In this document: piece by piece, positions 1 to 9,381 of the stretch | Numbering within the stretch: position 1 is the stretch's first letter | Layout of the letters: each line of letters begins with the position of its first letter | Source of the DNA: an uncultured Pelagibacteraceae bacterium | Lineage (GTDB): Bacteria > Pseudomonadota > Alphaproteobacteria > Pelagibacterales > Pelagibacteraceae | Assembly (NCBI GenBank): GCA_902580275.1 | Contig: CACHJZ010000002.1 | Coordinates: 168,334-232,333, forward strand | Direction of reading: 5' to 3' | DNA: 64,000 nucleotides | Made by a program: the position numbers and the translations under genes | The notes under the pieces: model-generated | Seen by the model: only the letters and a program-made list of their open reading frames with translations | What the model was told of the DNA's origin: nothing | Databases searched by the model: none

Positions 1-1243
1 AAACAGGTATAGGACTTAATGCCAAAATAAATAAAAAATCAATTTTTGATAGGAAGAATTATTTCTATGCCGATTTACCTCAGGGATATCAAATATCACA
101 ATACAAAAATCCTATTGTGGGGGAAGGAACAGTCACATTAGATTTACCAAATGGTGAAAAAAAAATTGGAATTGAAAGATTACATCTTGAGCAAGATGCT
201 GGTAAAAGCATTCATGATGTAGATCCAAATAATACATTAGTTGACTTAAACAGATCAGGGGTTGCATTGATGGAAATCGTAAGTAAACCCGATTTAAGAT
301 CATTAGATGAGGTAAATTCATATATAAAAAAACTAAGATCTATAATGAGATATTTAGGTACATGTGATGGCAATATGCAAGAGGGATCATTAAGAGCTGA
401 TGTGAATGTTTCAGTAAGAAAAAAGGGTAGTAAGGAACTTGGAACAAGATGTGAAATAAAGAATGTTAACTCAATCAAATTTATGCAAATGGCCATTGAT
501 TATGAAGCAAATAGACAAGTTGATGTTTTGGAAGAGGGTGGATCTATTGATCAAGAAACCAGATTATTTGATACAAAAAAAAATGAAACTAGATCTATGA
601 GATCTAAAGAAGATGCTCACGACTATAGATACTTTCCAGATCCAGATTTGCTTCCTTTGGAATTAGATGAAAATTTTATTAACGATATTAAAAAAATATT
701 CCAGAATTACCAGATGAAAAAAAGAAAAGATTTATAGAAAAGTTTAAGCTATCACCTTATGAGGCTAATATTTTGGTATCTGATATAGATACATCAAAAT
801 ATTTTGAGGAAGTATCAAAAAATTCTGATGTAAAACTCGCTACAAATTGGATTACAGGTGAATTATTTGCATTATTAAATGAAAAAAATTTAGAAATTAC
901 TGAAAGTCCTATTTCATCTAAAAATTTATCAAAATTAATAAATCTCATCAAAAAGGGTACAATTTCAGGAAAAATCGCAAAAACAATTTTTGAATTAATG
1001 TCTGATGGAGATAAGGATCCAGAAAAAATTGTTGAAGAAAAGGGTCTAAAACAACAAAGCGATCCAAAAGAATTAGAAAAAATTATAGATAAAATAATAT
1101 CTGAAAATCCGAAAAATGTTGAGTTGTATAAATCTGGAAAAGATAAATTATTTGGCTTTTTTGTTGGCCAGGTTATGAAAAGCTCTGGTGGAAAAGCAAA
1201 TCCACAATTAGTTAATGAAATACTAAAAAAAAAATTGAACTAA
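1..1243 (+). CDS. gatB: GatB, aspartyl/glutamyl-tRNA amidotransferase subunit B (5' partial, frameshifted)
   Basis: Subunit B of the GatCAB complex, which transamidates misacylated Asp-tRNA(Asn) and Glu-tRNA(Gln). The gene is already open at base 3 ([12 protein letters not shown], then [18 protein letters not shown]), so the N-terminus lies left of the window. The conserved catalytic region ends in [16 protein letters not shown]. The reading frame then breaks near 690-696 in a run of seven A. Frame 3 stops at 737, while the homologous continuation ([20 protein letters not shown]) is in frame 2 and runs through the C-terminal GatB/YqeY tail to 1243. One extra A (A8) restores a full-length GatB. 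GatB is normally essential in bacteria lacking AsnRS or GlnRS, so an assembly error or transcriptional slippage is more likely than a dead gene. Confidence 0.93.
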
Positions 1244-1244
1244 A

Positions 1245-1901
1245 ATGGGTTCAAATCTTCAGTTAAACAGTCAAATTGAAAATTATATTAATAATTATTC
1301 AATAGATTTACATCCAGTTCAAAAAGAGATCATAAAATATAATGAAAAACTTGGTGAAATTAAAAAAATGCAAATATCAGTTAGCCAATGTCATTTCTTA
1401 CACTTTATTATTAAAATTACTAATCCAAAAAATATTTTGGAAATTGGTACATTTACAGGGTTAAGCACTTTAACTATGGCCTTGGCATCAAATGATGATA
1501 CTTCGATCACGACTTTAGATAAGAACAAGGAAACCTCTAAAATAGCAAGATCATTTTTTGACAAAGCTAATCTTAGTAAAAAAATTAATTTATTAGTAAA
1601 TAATGCTAAGAAAAGTTTAGAAGATTTATTAAATTCAAATAAATATTTTGATATGGTATTTATTGATGCTGATAAAGAGAATTATATAGATTATTTTGAA
1701 AAATCTTTAAAAATTACTAATAAGTCGGGAATTATAATTACAGATAATGTATTATGGTATGGGGATGTAGCCAATGAAGACAAGAATGACAGGCTTACGG
1801 TAAAGATAAGGGAATTCAATTCATATATAAAAAAAAATAATAAAGTTGAGTCTCTAATCCTTCCTATTGGTGACGGTTTGTCTATATGTAGGAAATTATA
1901 A
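1245..1901 (+). CDS. Class I SAM-dependent O-methyltransferase
   Basis: Resembles the caffeoyl-CoA/catechol O-methyltransferase family (Methyltransf_3), 218 aa, which is the normal size. The SAM-binding motif I is ILEIGTFTGLST at about residue 65. A later motif FDMVFIDADKENY (about 133) and NVLWYGDV (about 165) match the family's metal and substrate region. The substrate cannot be told from sequence. It begins one base after gatB and overlaps trhO by one base, so it is probably co-transcribed with both. There is no signal peptide or membrane segment, so it should be cytoplasmic. Confidence 0.85.
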   Translation: MGSNLQLNSQIENYINNYSIDLHPVQKEIIKYNEKLGEIKKMQISVSQCHFLHFIIKITNPKNILEIGTFTGLSTLTMALASNDDTSITTLDKNKETSKIARSFFDKANLSKKINLLVNNAKKSLEDLLNSNKYFDMVFIDADKENYIDYFEKSLKITNKSGIIITDNVLWYGDVANEDKNDRLTVKIREFNSYIKKNNKVESLILPIGDGLSICRKL

Positions 1902-2800
1902 TGTATAAGATATTTGGTTTTTATAAGTTTAAGAAGATTAAAAATATAAAATTATTAAAAAAAAATCTCAAAAATTTCATAGAAGAAGAACAGGTAAGGG
2001 GTACCATTATAATTTCTATTGAAGGGATAAACGGTACAATTAGTTTCAAGCCTACTAAATATAAAAAAGTCAAGAATAAGATTTTAAATTTACTAAATAT
2101 CAGAAAGTTAGATAATGAAAATATATCCTATTATAAGTATCAAGTTTTTAAAAAAGGTAAAATTAAAATTAAAAAAGAAGTTGTTCCAATAGGATTGAAA
2201 TTAAATAAAATTGTTACAAAAAACAAAATAGAACCTAAAGATTGGAATAAGTTTATATTAAAAAAAGAAACTGTTCTTATTGATACTAGAAAAAATTTTG
2301 AATTTAAAGTTGGAACATTTAAAGGATCTATTAATCCAGAATTAAATAATTTTAGAGATTTTCCACGATATTTTAAAACCTTAAAAAAAGATCAAAACAT
2401 AGGTATGTTTTGCACGGGTGGTATAAGATGTGAAAAGGCTAGTGCTTATTTAAAAAAAAAAGGTTTTAAAAATGTTTACCAATTAAAAGGTGGAATAATA
2501 AATTATTTAGATAATGTTAAGAAAAAGGATAGTTTATGGAGTGGGGACTGCTTCGTATTTGATAATCGTGTATCAATTAAACATGGATTGAAGCCTGGAA
2601 ATTTAAAAATATGTCCAGGTTGTAGAAATCCAATCAAACTTTCTGAGAGAAAATCTAAATTTTATGAGCAAGGTGTTAGTTGTCCAAATTGTTATAATAA
2701 CTTAACAAATTCACAAAAACAGAGATTTAGAATGAGACAAAAGCAGATATTAACAGCAAAAAAACATGGAAAAAAATACTTTTTCCAAAGAGAAGCTTGA
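1901..2800 (+). CDS. trhO: TrhO, tRNA uridine(34) hydroxylase, rhodanese family
   Basis: 299 aa. An N-terminal ferredoxin-like acylphosphatase-type domain (EGINGTISF near residue 43) is followed by a rhodanese domain. The active-site loop is FCTGGIRCEKAS (about 171), with the catalytic cysteine in CTGG. The C-terminus is Cys-rich (CPGCRNP and CPNC), as in the YceA/TrhO family. Characterised homologues hydroxylate U34 of certain tRNAs in an oxygen-dependent reaction that primes the 5-methoxyuridine or cmo5U modification. The ATG overlaps the stop of the preceding methyltransferase gene. The assignment rests on the domain order and the rhodanese loop. Confidence 0.88.
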   Translation: MYKIFGFYKFKKIKNIKLLKKNLKNFIEEEQVRGTIIISIEGINGTISFKPTKYKKVKNKILNLLNIRKLDNENISYYKYQVFKKGKIKIKKEVVPIGLKLNKIVTKNKIEPKDWNKFILKKETVLIDTRKNFEFKVGTFKGSINPELNNFRDFPRYFKTLKKDQNIGMFCTGGIRCEKASAYLKKKGFKNVYQLKGGIINYLDNVKKKDSLWSGDCFVFDNRVSIKHGLKPGNLKICPGCRNPIKLSERKSKFYEQGVSCPNCYNNLTNSQKQRFRMRQKQILTAKKHGKKYFFQREA

Positions 2801-2801
2801 A

Positions 2802-4163
2802 ATGAATTTACTAAAGGACAACATTCCTCATTTAGTTCGTAAATTAGCACTACCTGCTATGGTGGGGATGTTATTTCAAACCTTGTATAATATTGTTGAT
2901 ACTTTTTATGCTGGAAAAATATCACCCGAGGCATTAGCGGCATTAAGTAAATCATTTCCAATATACTTTATTATTGTAGCAACCTCTATAGGAGTTACTG
3001 TAGCAGGAACCTCCTTGATAGGAAATAGTATTGGTGAAAAGAATAAAGAAAATATATTAAATTATTTCACTCACATCATTTATTTTGGAGTCTTGATATC
3101 AGTTGTAATTACACTAATAGGTTTAAATTTTTCCGATAAAATTTTTTCTTTAATGGTAACAACTAAAGAAGTTACTGAACTAGGTCTTGAATATACAGAT
3201 ATAATTTTTTCGGGATCAATATTATTTATTTTAGTTGTAGCTTTAAATTCATTGTTACACGCTGAAGGAGATACAAAAACCTACAGAAATGTGTTAATTT
3301 TATCATTCTTTATAAATTTAATATTGAATCCAATTTTAATATTTGGTCTATTGTTTTTTCCAGCTTTAGGAGTTAAAGGAATTGCGATATCTACTATATT
3401 TTCTCAGTCAGTAGCTTTTTTTATAATTTTATTTAAAATTTTAAAAAATCCTAGAATTAAAGAAATTACTAATAAATTTCTTATTCCAAAATTATTTTAT
3501 TTTATTAATATTTTCTTTACATCAATGCCCATTGTAGTTTCAATATTTGCATACTCTATAACAGCAGCAATTGTTCTTGCTTATATTGGTCAATCTGGTG
3601 AATATGCAGTAGCCGGTTACGGGGCAGGTACAAGAATTGAGCAAGTAGTATTACTTCCGATATTAGGTATTAATACAGCAATTATTTCTATCATTTCTCA
3701 AAATTTTGGTGCTAAAAATTTCGATAGAGTTAAAGAAACATATTTTACTTCTATAAAATATTCATTTCTTATTATGATTGTATCTGGAATATTTTTGTAC
3801 ATATTGTCAGATCTTATAATAAGTTTTTTTTCTAGTGATCCAGTTGTTATCGATTTTGGTTCTAAATACTTAAAAATTTGTGCATTTATTTTGCCTGCAT
3901 ACCCAATATTTTTTCTCTCAAACGGTTTATTTATGGCAATAAAGAAATCGGAAAATGCAATGATTTCAAATTTATTTAGAAATGGCTTTAATCCAATAAT
4001 GGTATTTCTTTTTGCAAGATATATAAATGCAAGTTTTGAAACCTTTTTTTGGCTCTGGGCAGGAGTAAATTGGATTTTTTCAGGAATTTATTTTAGTATT
4101 TTAATATTATATTTAAAATTTAGATTAGAGAAAACGAGCGCTGTCGTTAATCCACAGCCATAA
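2802..4163 (+). CDS. MATE family efflux transporter
   Basis: Multidrug and toxin extrusion transporter of the inner membrane, driven by an H+ or Na+ gradient. It has about twelve hydrophobic helices, the typical N-terminus of short polar stretch plus LALPAMVGMLFQTLYNIVDTF, and the internal duplication of the family (around residues 230-265). The ORF track starts at 2766 inside trhO. I prefer the ATG at 2802, just after the trhO stop, because it removes a 12-residue charged leader and gives the family-like start MNLLKDNIPHLVRKLALP. The last 39 bp overlap the convergent soxG. Substrate unknown. Confidence 0.88.
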   Translation: MNLLKDNIPHLVRKLALPAMVGMLFQTLYNIVDTFYAGKISPEALAALSKSFPIYFIIVATSIGVTVAGTSLIGNSIGEKNKENILNYFTHIIYFGVLISVVITLIGLNFSDKIFSLMVTTKEVTELGLEYTDIIFSGSILFILVVALNSLLHAEGDTKTYRNVLILSFFINLILNPILIFGLLFFPALGVKGIAISTIFSQSVAFFIILFKILKNPRIKEITNKFLIPKLFYFINIFFTSMPIVVSIFAYSITAAIVLAYIGQSGEYAVAGYGAGTRIEQVVLLPILGINTAIISIISQNFGAKNFDRVKETYFTSIKYSFLIMIVSGIFLYILSDLIISFFSSDPVVIDFGSKYLKICAFILPAYPIFFLSNGLFMAIKKSENAMISNLFRNGFNPIMVFLFARYINASFETFFWLWAGVNWIFSGIYFSILILYLKFRLEKTSAVVNPQP

Positions 4164-4685
4164 ATCTTCAGAAAAAGACCTTCTCACAAATAAATTTAAA
4201 TTATTATCGTCTATGTTATGTAAAATAACATCAGTATGATTTAACAAAGTTTGAGCTACAGAACCTTTTTTCATTTTAAAGTTTTTAAAATCATATGGTG
4301 AAGATTTCGATAATAAATCATAAATTTTAGAACCTTTAAGATTGATCATTACCCAATGATCTGTAACATTAGTGACTGAACCTTGGTTTGTATTAGAAAT
4401 ATTGTTAAACAAATTTTCTTCCAATAGATTTTGTTGTTCATATGAGATTTTGTTATTTGAATAAATTAACCACTCATCAGGGCTCAACCACAAAATAGAA
4501 TAATCCTCATTACTTGATGAGGTATTTGCTTCTATAGGTGGTATTATTGAAAGAAGTTTGCCTATTTTAGTTGAAAATTCTCTTTTGTTACTTCTTAGGT
4601 TAATTTTTAAAATAGGTTCTACCTCAGATAAAGTTAGATCTCCATATGATTTACTATCTTGTACTGTAGTTTCAAAATTAAGCAT
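4125..4685 (-). CDS. soxG: Sarcosine oxidase gamma subunit
   Basis: 186 aa, last gene of the soxBDAG operon. Gamma is the structural subunit of heterotetrameric sarcosine oxidase. It is the least conserved of the four, but the motifs LWLSPDEWLIYS (about 65) and LNHTDVILH, and the ending RSFSEDLWLWI, are typical. Its start overlaps the soxA stop by 8 bp, so the two are translationally coupled. Its 3' end overlaps the convergent MATE gene by 39 bp. The identification leans partly on operon position. Confidence 0.88.
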   Translation of the reverse strand: MLNFETTVQDSKSYGDLTLSEVEPILKINLRSNKREFSTKIGKLLSIIPPIEANTSSSNEDYSILWLSPDEWLIYSNNKISYEQQNLLEENLFNNISNTNQGSVTNVTDHWVMINLKGSKIYDLLSKSSPYDFKNFKMKKGSVAQTLLNHTDVILHNIDDNNLNLFVRRSFSEDLWLWINDSARFL

Positions 4686-7600
4686 TTAATCTTTTATTTT
4701 CCTTATCAAAAAAAACTGTGTCAGTAACAGTTACGTTAATGTTTTTATTTTCCATTGGTACAAAAAATTTTTTACCTTTTAGTTTTTTTCCACTCTTCAT
4801 TACTGCTAAAGCAATTGATTTATTTAAATTTGGGCTAAAATAACTTGATGTTACATGCCCTAACATCTCGACAGGCTTTTGATTTAACTTTTCAACAATT
4901 TGTGCACCTTCCTCTAAAATCTCCTTAGGATCATCAGTTAAAAGACCTACTAATTGTTTTCTATCATCTCTTATTGTATCGCTTCTATAAAGCGATCTTT
5001 TACCAATAAAATCAAATTTTTTCTTACCAATAATCCAATCCATTTGTAAATCTGATGGTGTCATTGTTCCATCCGTATCTTGACCAGTAATTATAAATCC
5101 TTTTTCCGCTCTTAATAGGTGCATAGTTTCAGTACCGTAAGGAGTTATATTATAATTTTTGCCAGCATCCATACACAATTCCCAAACATGTTTAGCGTAA
5201 TTTGATTGAATATTAATTTCATAGCTATGTTCACCTGTGAAACTAATTCGCATTACCCTACATTTAATTCCATTTATTATAGAATTTTTGAAAGACATAT
5301 GAGGAAATTTTTCATCTGATAGATCCAGATCCGGTATGACTTTACTCAATATTTTTTTCGAGTTAGGTCCACAGATACTTATTGTTGAAAAATGATCAGT
5401 AACTGTTGTTAAATAAACATCTAGTTCAGGCCACTCTGTTTGAAGATAATCCTCTAGTTTAGTAAGTACATTTGCTGCACCACCAGTTGTAGTCGTCATT
5501 ATATAGTGATTTTCACCTAATCTTGTAGTTACTCCGTCATCATAAACCATTCCATCCTCATTTAACATTAGACCATATCTACATTTGCCTATTGCTAACT
5601 TTGACCAAGCATTTGTATATACACGATTTAAAAATTCTGATGCATCAGTCCCTTGAATATCAATTTTTCCAAGCGTAGAAGCATCTAGTATACCAACACT
5701 TTCTCTAGCAGCTTTGCTCTCTCTTTGAACTGCTTCAAACATTGTCTCACCATTTTTTGGATAATACCAGGCTCTTTTCCATTGACCTACATTTTCAAAT
5801 TTAGCTTTGTTTTGAACATGCCAATTATGCATTGCAGTTTTTCTTGTATGATCAAAAAATTCTCCAACATTTCTTCCAACAATTGCACCGAAGGTAAGAG
5901 GAGTGTAGGGAGGTCTAAAAGTTGTTGTACCTAGCTCACCCATATTTGTTCCAGTTATTTCAGCAATAATACCTAGAGCATGCATATTAGATAATTTTCC
6001 TTGATCAGTCCCCATTCCAGTTGTTGTATATCTTTTTACATGTTCAATAGATTTAAATCCTTCACGCAATGCAAGTTTTACATCTTTTGCTGTAGAGTCG
6101 TTTTGAAAATCTAAAAAGGGTTTTGTTTTTCCGATCGGTTTATCTGAAGGTAGCAACCAAATATTTCTCTTCATTTCCTCTTTTGATGACTCAACTTTTA
6201 GATTATCAAAGGATGAATTTTCTATACCTAAAAATGTTTTAACATCTTTATTAGAGTTTAAAATTATATCTTTAATATCAAAATCTCCATTACATGATCC
6301 TATACTTATTTGATCCGATGGGGTTTTATTCTTGTCTGGTAAAAAAACATTATCATCTGATCTAAATTTTAATTTCCCACCAGATTGTGTGAATAAATGA
6401 ACCATTGGTGTCCAACCGCCTGAAATCCCCAAACAATCTGTTTTTAATTTAATTTTTTTTCCTATTACATCAGACCCATCATCTGATAGCTGCATAATTT
6501 CTATAAAACTAATTCTTCTATAACCTTCAGTATTTACAATTGTATGTTTCCAATAAATTTTTATATTATGTTTCTCTACTTCTTTAACAATTTTTGATGA
6601 TGATTTATCTCTAATATCAATAATAGATACAATATTTACTCCACTTTTCTTCAATGAAATTGCTGTTTCATAAGCGCTATCATTATTAGTAAATAATGTG
6701 ATTTCTTTTCCTGCTTTTACACCATAAAAATCGATAAATTTCTTAATTGCAGATGAAAGCATAATACCAGGTCTGTCGTTATTATTAAAAATTAATGGCC
6801 TTTCTATAGAACCTGTTGCAATTATAACTTTTTTAGCTCTTATTTTCCAAAGTCTTTGTCTTATTTTACCCTTTCTTTCATCTGGGCTTAAATGATCAGT
6901 TAAATTTTCCTTAGCCAATAAATAATTATATCCATGATAAGCCGCTAAACTTGTTCTTGTTTTAATAGTTAAATTTTTAATATTTTTAATGTTCTTAATT
7001 TCTTTTTCTAACCAATAATTTGTATGAGTGCCGTCAATTTGAAAACAATCATTATTTTGATAAATTGTTGCACCTCCCAAAATATTTTTATCATCAAGTA
7101 GCAATGTCTCATTATTATTTTCAGCTGATAATTTTGCAGCCATTATGCCTGAAATACCTCCACCAACAACTAAGACATCACAGTGATAATACTTATGATC
7201 GTATATATCTGGATCAGGTTTTGTTGGTGATTTACCCAGTCCTGCAGAATGACGAATAAAGAATTCGTATTTTTCCCAAAAACTAGCAGGCCACATAAAA
7301 GTTTTATAATAAAATCCAGCAGGAAGAAGAGGGGACAAAAGATTGTTTATACCACCAATATCAAATTTTACATTAGGCCAACAATTTTGACTGAATGCTT
7401 CTAAACCCTCGTAAAGTTCTATTTCAGTAGCTCTAACGTTTGGGTCTGTAAGTGACGGATCGTTTCCAATTTGAACAATTGCATTTGGCTCTTCAGATCC
7501 ACATGTCATTATACCTCTTGGTCTATGATATTTGAAACTTCTACCTACCAAATGTATATTATTTGCTAATAATGCAGAGGCTAAGGTATCTCCTTTGTAA

Positions 7601-7689
7601 CCATATAATTTTTCACCATTAAATTTAAAAGATAATCTAGTTGTCTGATCAATGAATTTGTTATTATTTATTCTTAACTCTTGGGGCAT
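4678..7689 (-). CDS. soxA: Sarcosine oxidase alpha subunit
   Basis: 1003 aa, the usual length for heterotetrameric SoxA. The N-terminus has the ferredoxin-like fold region (GYKGDTLASALLANN, then RPRGIMTCGSEEPNA). A dinucleotide-binding domain starts near residue 175 (VLVVGGGISGIMAAK). A C-terminal GcvT-like folate domain spans about 620-1003 (LLRAEKGFIITGQDTDGT). The alpha subunit binds NAD+ and passes the methylene group of sarcosine to tetrahydrofolate, giving 5,10-methylene-THF and glycine. The product feeds the same one-carbon pool as glyA at 21 kb. It shares one base with soxD and overlaps soxG. Cytoplasmic. Confidence 0.97.
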   Translation of the reverse strand: MPQELRINNNKFIDQTTRLSFKFNGEKLYGYKGDTLASALLANNIHLVGRSFKYHRPRGIMTCGSEEPNAIVQIGNDPSLTDPNVRATEIELYEGLEAFSQNCWPNVKFDIGGINNLLSPLLPAGFYYKTFMWPASFWEKYEFFIRHSAGLGKSPTKPDPDIYDHKYYHCDVLVVGGGISGIMAAKLSAENNNETLLLDDKNILGGATIYQNNDCFQIDGTHTNYWLEKEIKNIKNIKNLTIKTRTSLAAYHGYNYLLAKENLTDHLSPDERKGKIRQRLWKIRAKKVIIATGSIERPLIFNNNDRPGIMLSSAIKKFIDFYGVKAGKEITLFTNNDSAYETAISLKKSGVNIVSIIDIRDKSSSKIVKEVEKHNIKIYWKHTIVNTEGYRRISFIEIMQLSDDGSDVIGKKIKLKTDCLGISGGWTPMVHLFTQSGGKLKFRSDDNVFLPDKNKTPSDQISIGSCNGDFDIKDIILNSNKDVKTFLGIENSSFDNLKVESSKEEMKRNIWLLPSDKPIGKTKPFLDFQNDSTAKDVKLALREGFKSIEHVKRYTTTGMGTDQGKLSNMHALGIIAEITGTNMGELGTTTFRPPYTPLTFGAIVGRNVGEFFDHTRKTAMHNWHVQNKAKFENVGQWKRAWYYPKNGETMFEAVQRESKAARESVGILDASTLGKIDIQGTDASEFLNRVYTNAWSKLAIGKCRYGLMLNEDGMVYDDGVTTRLGENHYIMTTTTGGAANVLTKLEDYLQTEWPELDVYLTTVTDHFSTISICGPNSKKILSKVIPDLDLSDEKFPHMSFKNSIINGIKCRVMRISFTGEHSYEINIQSNYAKHVWELCMDAGKNYNITPYGTETMHLLRAEKGFIITGQDTDGTMTPSDLQMDWIIGKKKFDFIGKRSLYRSDTIRDDRKQLVGLLTDDPKEILEEGAQIVEKLNQKPVEMLGHVTSSYFSPNLNKSIALAVMKSGKKLKGKKFFVPMENKNINVTVTDTVFFDKENKRLNA

Positions 7690-7967
7690 TATTTATTTAC
7701 CGGAGGTTTTTCACCCATTTTATAAACTGCATGAATTTTATCATTAGAAGTGTCTCTAACAACGTTAAACCACTTTCTACAGCCATGACTGTGGTTCCAT
7801 CTTTCAAATTGAATTCCTTTTATATTTTTTCTCATGAATAAAAACTCGGCCCACTCATCGTCACTTAGTTCAGTTGGCTGTTTTGGTCTTACAATATGTG
7901 CTTCACCACCTGATGAAAATTCTGTTTGATCTCTTTCTCCACAATAAGGGCAATTAATTATAAACAT
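7689..7967 (-). CDS. soxD: Sarcosine oxidase delta subunit
   Basis: 92 aa, the standard size. Delta is the zinc-binding small subunit. The visible metal ligands are CPYCGER near the N-terminus and HSHGCRKWF near residue 60, with the conserved GGEAHIVRP between them. It lies between soxB (2-bp gap) and soxA (1-bp overlap), the canonical B-D-A-G order. Confidence 0.96.
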   Translation of the reverse strand: MFIINCPYCGERDQTEFSSGGEAHIVRPKQPTELSDDEWAEFLFMRKNIKGIQFERWNHSHGCRKWFNVVRDTSNDKIHAVYKMGEKPPVNK

Positions 7968-7969
7968 CT

Positions 7970-9223
7970 TTAGTGTGCAACTGCTGCTGCCCCATGTTCG
8001 TCTACAAGATCGCCACTTACAAATCTATTTATGTTAAATGCTGCATTTAGTTTATGGGGTTCATCATTTGCGATAGTATGAGCAAAAAGATCACCAGAGC
8101 CTGGTGTTGCTTTAAAACCACCGGTACCCCAGCCACAATTGAAATAAAGACCTTTGACTTGTGTTTTACTTATTATTGGACTTGCATCAGGACAAATGTC
8201 AACTATACCTCCCCATTGCCTTAGCATTTTCATTCTACTAAAAATTGGATACAGTTCTAATATTGCTCTTAAAGTCTCCTCCACAATATTATGACTTCCT
8301 TTCTGAGTATAAGATACATATGAGTCTGTTCCAGCACCTATAACTAATTCACCTTTATCAGACTGACTAACATAAGCATGAACTGCATTTGACATCACAA
8401 CTGTATCAATAATTGGTTTAACTGGCTCAGATACTAAGGCTTGAAGCGGTTTACTTTCAAGTGGTAATTTTAAACCAGCCATATTTGCTATTACACTTGA
8501 ATGACCTGCAGCAACTACTCCAATTTTTTTAGATTTGATGTACCCTTTGGATGTTTCTATACCAATGATTTGATCACCATCTCTTTTAATTCCTTTAACT
8601 TCACAATTCTGAATTATATCCACACCAAGTTGATCCGCTCCTCTAGCGTATCCCCAAGCAACTGCATCATGACGTGCTGTGCCAGCTCTTTTTTGTAATG
8701 TACCACCTAAAACTGGATACCTAATATCAGGAGAGGTATTTATAATTGGACAGAATTTTTTTACTTCATCAGTATTTAACCAAACAGCATCTATACCATT
8801 TAATCTATTTGCATGAGTTCTTCTTTTAAGATCACGAACATCTTGGAGGTTATGTGCTAAATTCATAACGCCCCTTTGACTGAACATGATGTTATAATTT
8901 AGTTCTTGAGATAAACCCTCCCAAATTTTAAGTGCGTGGTCGTATAATCCCGCACTAGCATCCCATAAATAATTTGATCTTATAATAGTTGTATTTCTTC
9001 CCGTGTTTCCACCACCAATCCAACCTTTTTCAACAACAGCTATATTTGTCATTTTATGTTTTTTTGCCAAATAATATGCTGTTGCTAATCCATGTCCTCC
9101 ACCACCTACGATTATCGCATCATATTCTTTTTTTGGTTCAGGATCACGCCATGCTCTTTGCCAATTTTCGTGGTTGCTAAAAGCATTTTTAATTAGCGAA
9201 AATATAGAATATTTGTTTTTCAT
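7970..9223 (-). CDS. soxB: Sarcosine oxidase beta subunit
   Basis: 417 aa flavoprotein of the DAO family and the catalytic subunit, which oxidatively demethylates sarcosine. The FAD-binding motif is [18 protein letters not shown] near residue 37. The segment [12 protein letters not shown] (about 178) contains the histidine that carries covalent FMN in characterised enzymes. The start [14 protein letters not shown] and the downstream WRDPEPKK are typical. It is the first gene of the operon, and a 14-bp perfect palindrome lies 25 bp upstream of its start codon. Confidence 0.97.
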   Translation of the reverse strand: MKNKYSIFSLIKNAFSNHENWQRAWRDPEPKKEYDAIIVGGGGHGLATAYYLAKKHKMTNIAVVEKGWIGGGNTGRNTTIIRSNYLWDASAGLYDHALKIWEGLSQELNYNIMFSQRGVMNLAHNLQDVRDLKRRTHANRLNGIDAVWLNTDEVKKFCPIINTSPDIRYPVLGGTLQKRAGTARHDAVAWGYARGADQLGVDIIQNCEVKGIKRDGDQIIGIETSKGYIKSKKIGVVAAGHSSVIANMAGLKLPLESKPLQALVSEPVKPIIDTVVMSNAVHAYVSQSDKGELVIGAGTDSYVSYTQKGSHNIVEETLRAILELYPIFSRMKMLRQWGGIVDICPDASPIISKTQVKGLYFNCGWGTGGFKATPGSGDLFAHTIANDEPHKLNAAFNINRFVSGDLVDEHGAAAVAH

Positions 9224-9247
9224 TTTTGATGAAATTACTTGATTAAT

Positions 9248-9261
9248 ATTGAATATTCAAT
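9248..9261. promoter_or_regulatory. 14-bp palindrome upstream of soxB, candidate operator
   Basis: ATTGAATATTCAAT is a perfect palindrome 25 bp upstream of the soxB start, in the 63-bp space between soxB and tRNA-Ser. On the minus strand it falls between TTGAAA (-35-like) and TATTAA (-10-like), with a tight spacing of about 15 bp. The symmetry is directly visible; a role as a binding site for a regulator of sarcosine use is inference. AT-rich palindromes also arise by chance in such a genome. Confidence 0.4.
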
Positions 9262-9286
9262 GATTTCAAGTTACACAGGGTAATAC

Positions 9287-9381
9287 GGAAGGATGGGTGA
9301 GCTGGTTTAAACCAGCGGTTTGCTAAACCGCCGTACGCTTGAAAAGGTGTACCGAGGGTTCGAATCCCTCTCCTTCCGCCA
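9287..9381 (+). tRNA. tRNA-Ser(GCT)
   Basis: Complete class II tRNA. Acceptor GGAAGGA pairs with TCCTTCC, followed by discriminator G and an encoded CCA. The anticodon stem and loop is GCGGT-TTGCTAA-ACCGC with anticodon GCT, which reads AGC/AGU. There is a long variable arm, and the T loop is in GGGTTCGAATCCC. The CCA end touches the stop codon of the convergent slt gene. About 95 nt including CCA. Confidence 0.97.

Noticed and set aside
133-496. Antisense ORFs such as 133-321 and 212-496, and similar lines throughout the track
   Set aside because: They lie wholly within well-recognised genes on the opposite strand, match no family and show no signals of their own.
690-696. Programmed ribosomal -1 frameshift in gatB
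   Set aside because: The A7 run allows only single-tRNA slippage: the preceding T spoils a tandem A-AAA-AAA slip, no stimulatory stem is visible, and the family does not use frameshifting. Assembly error or transcriptional slippage is simpler.
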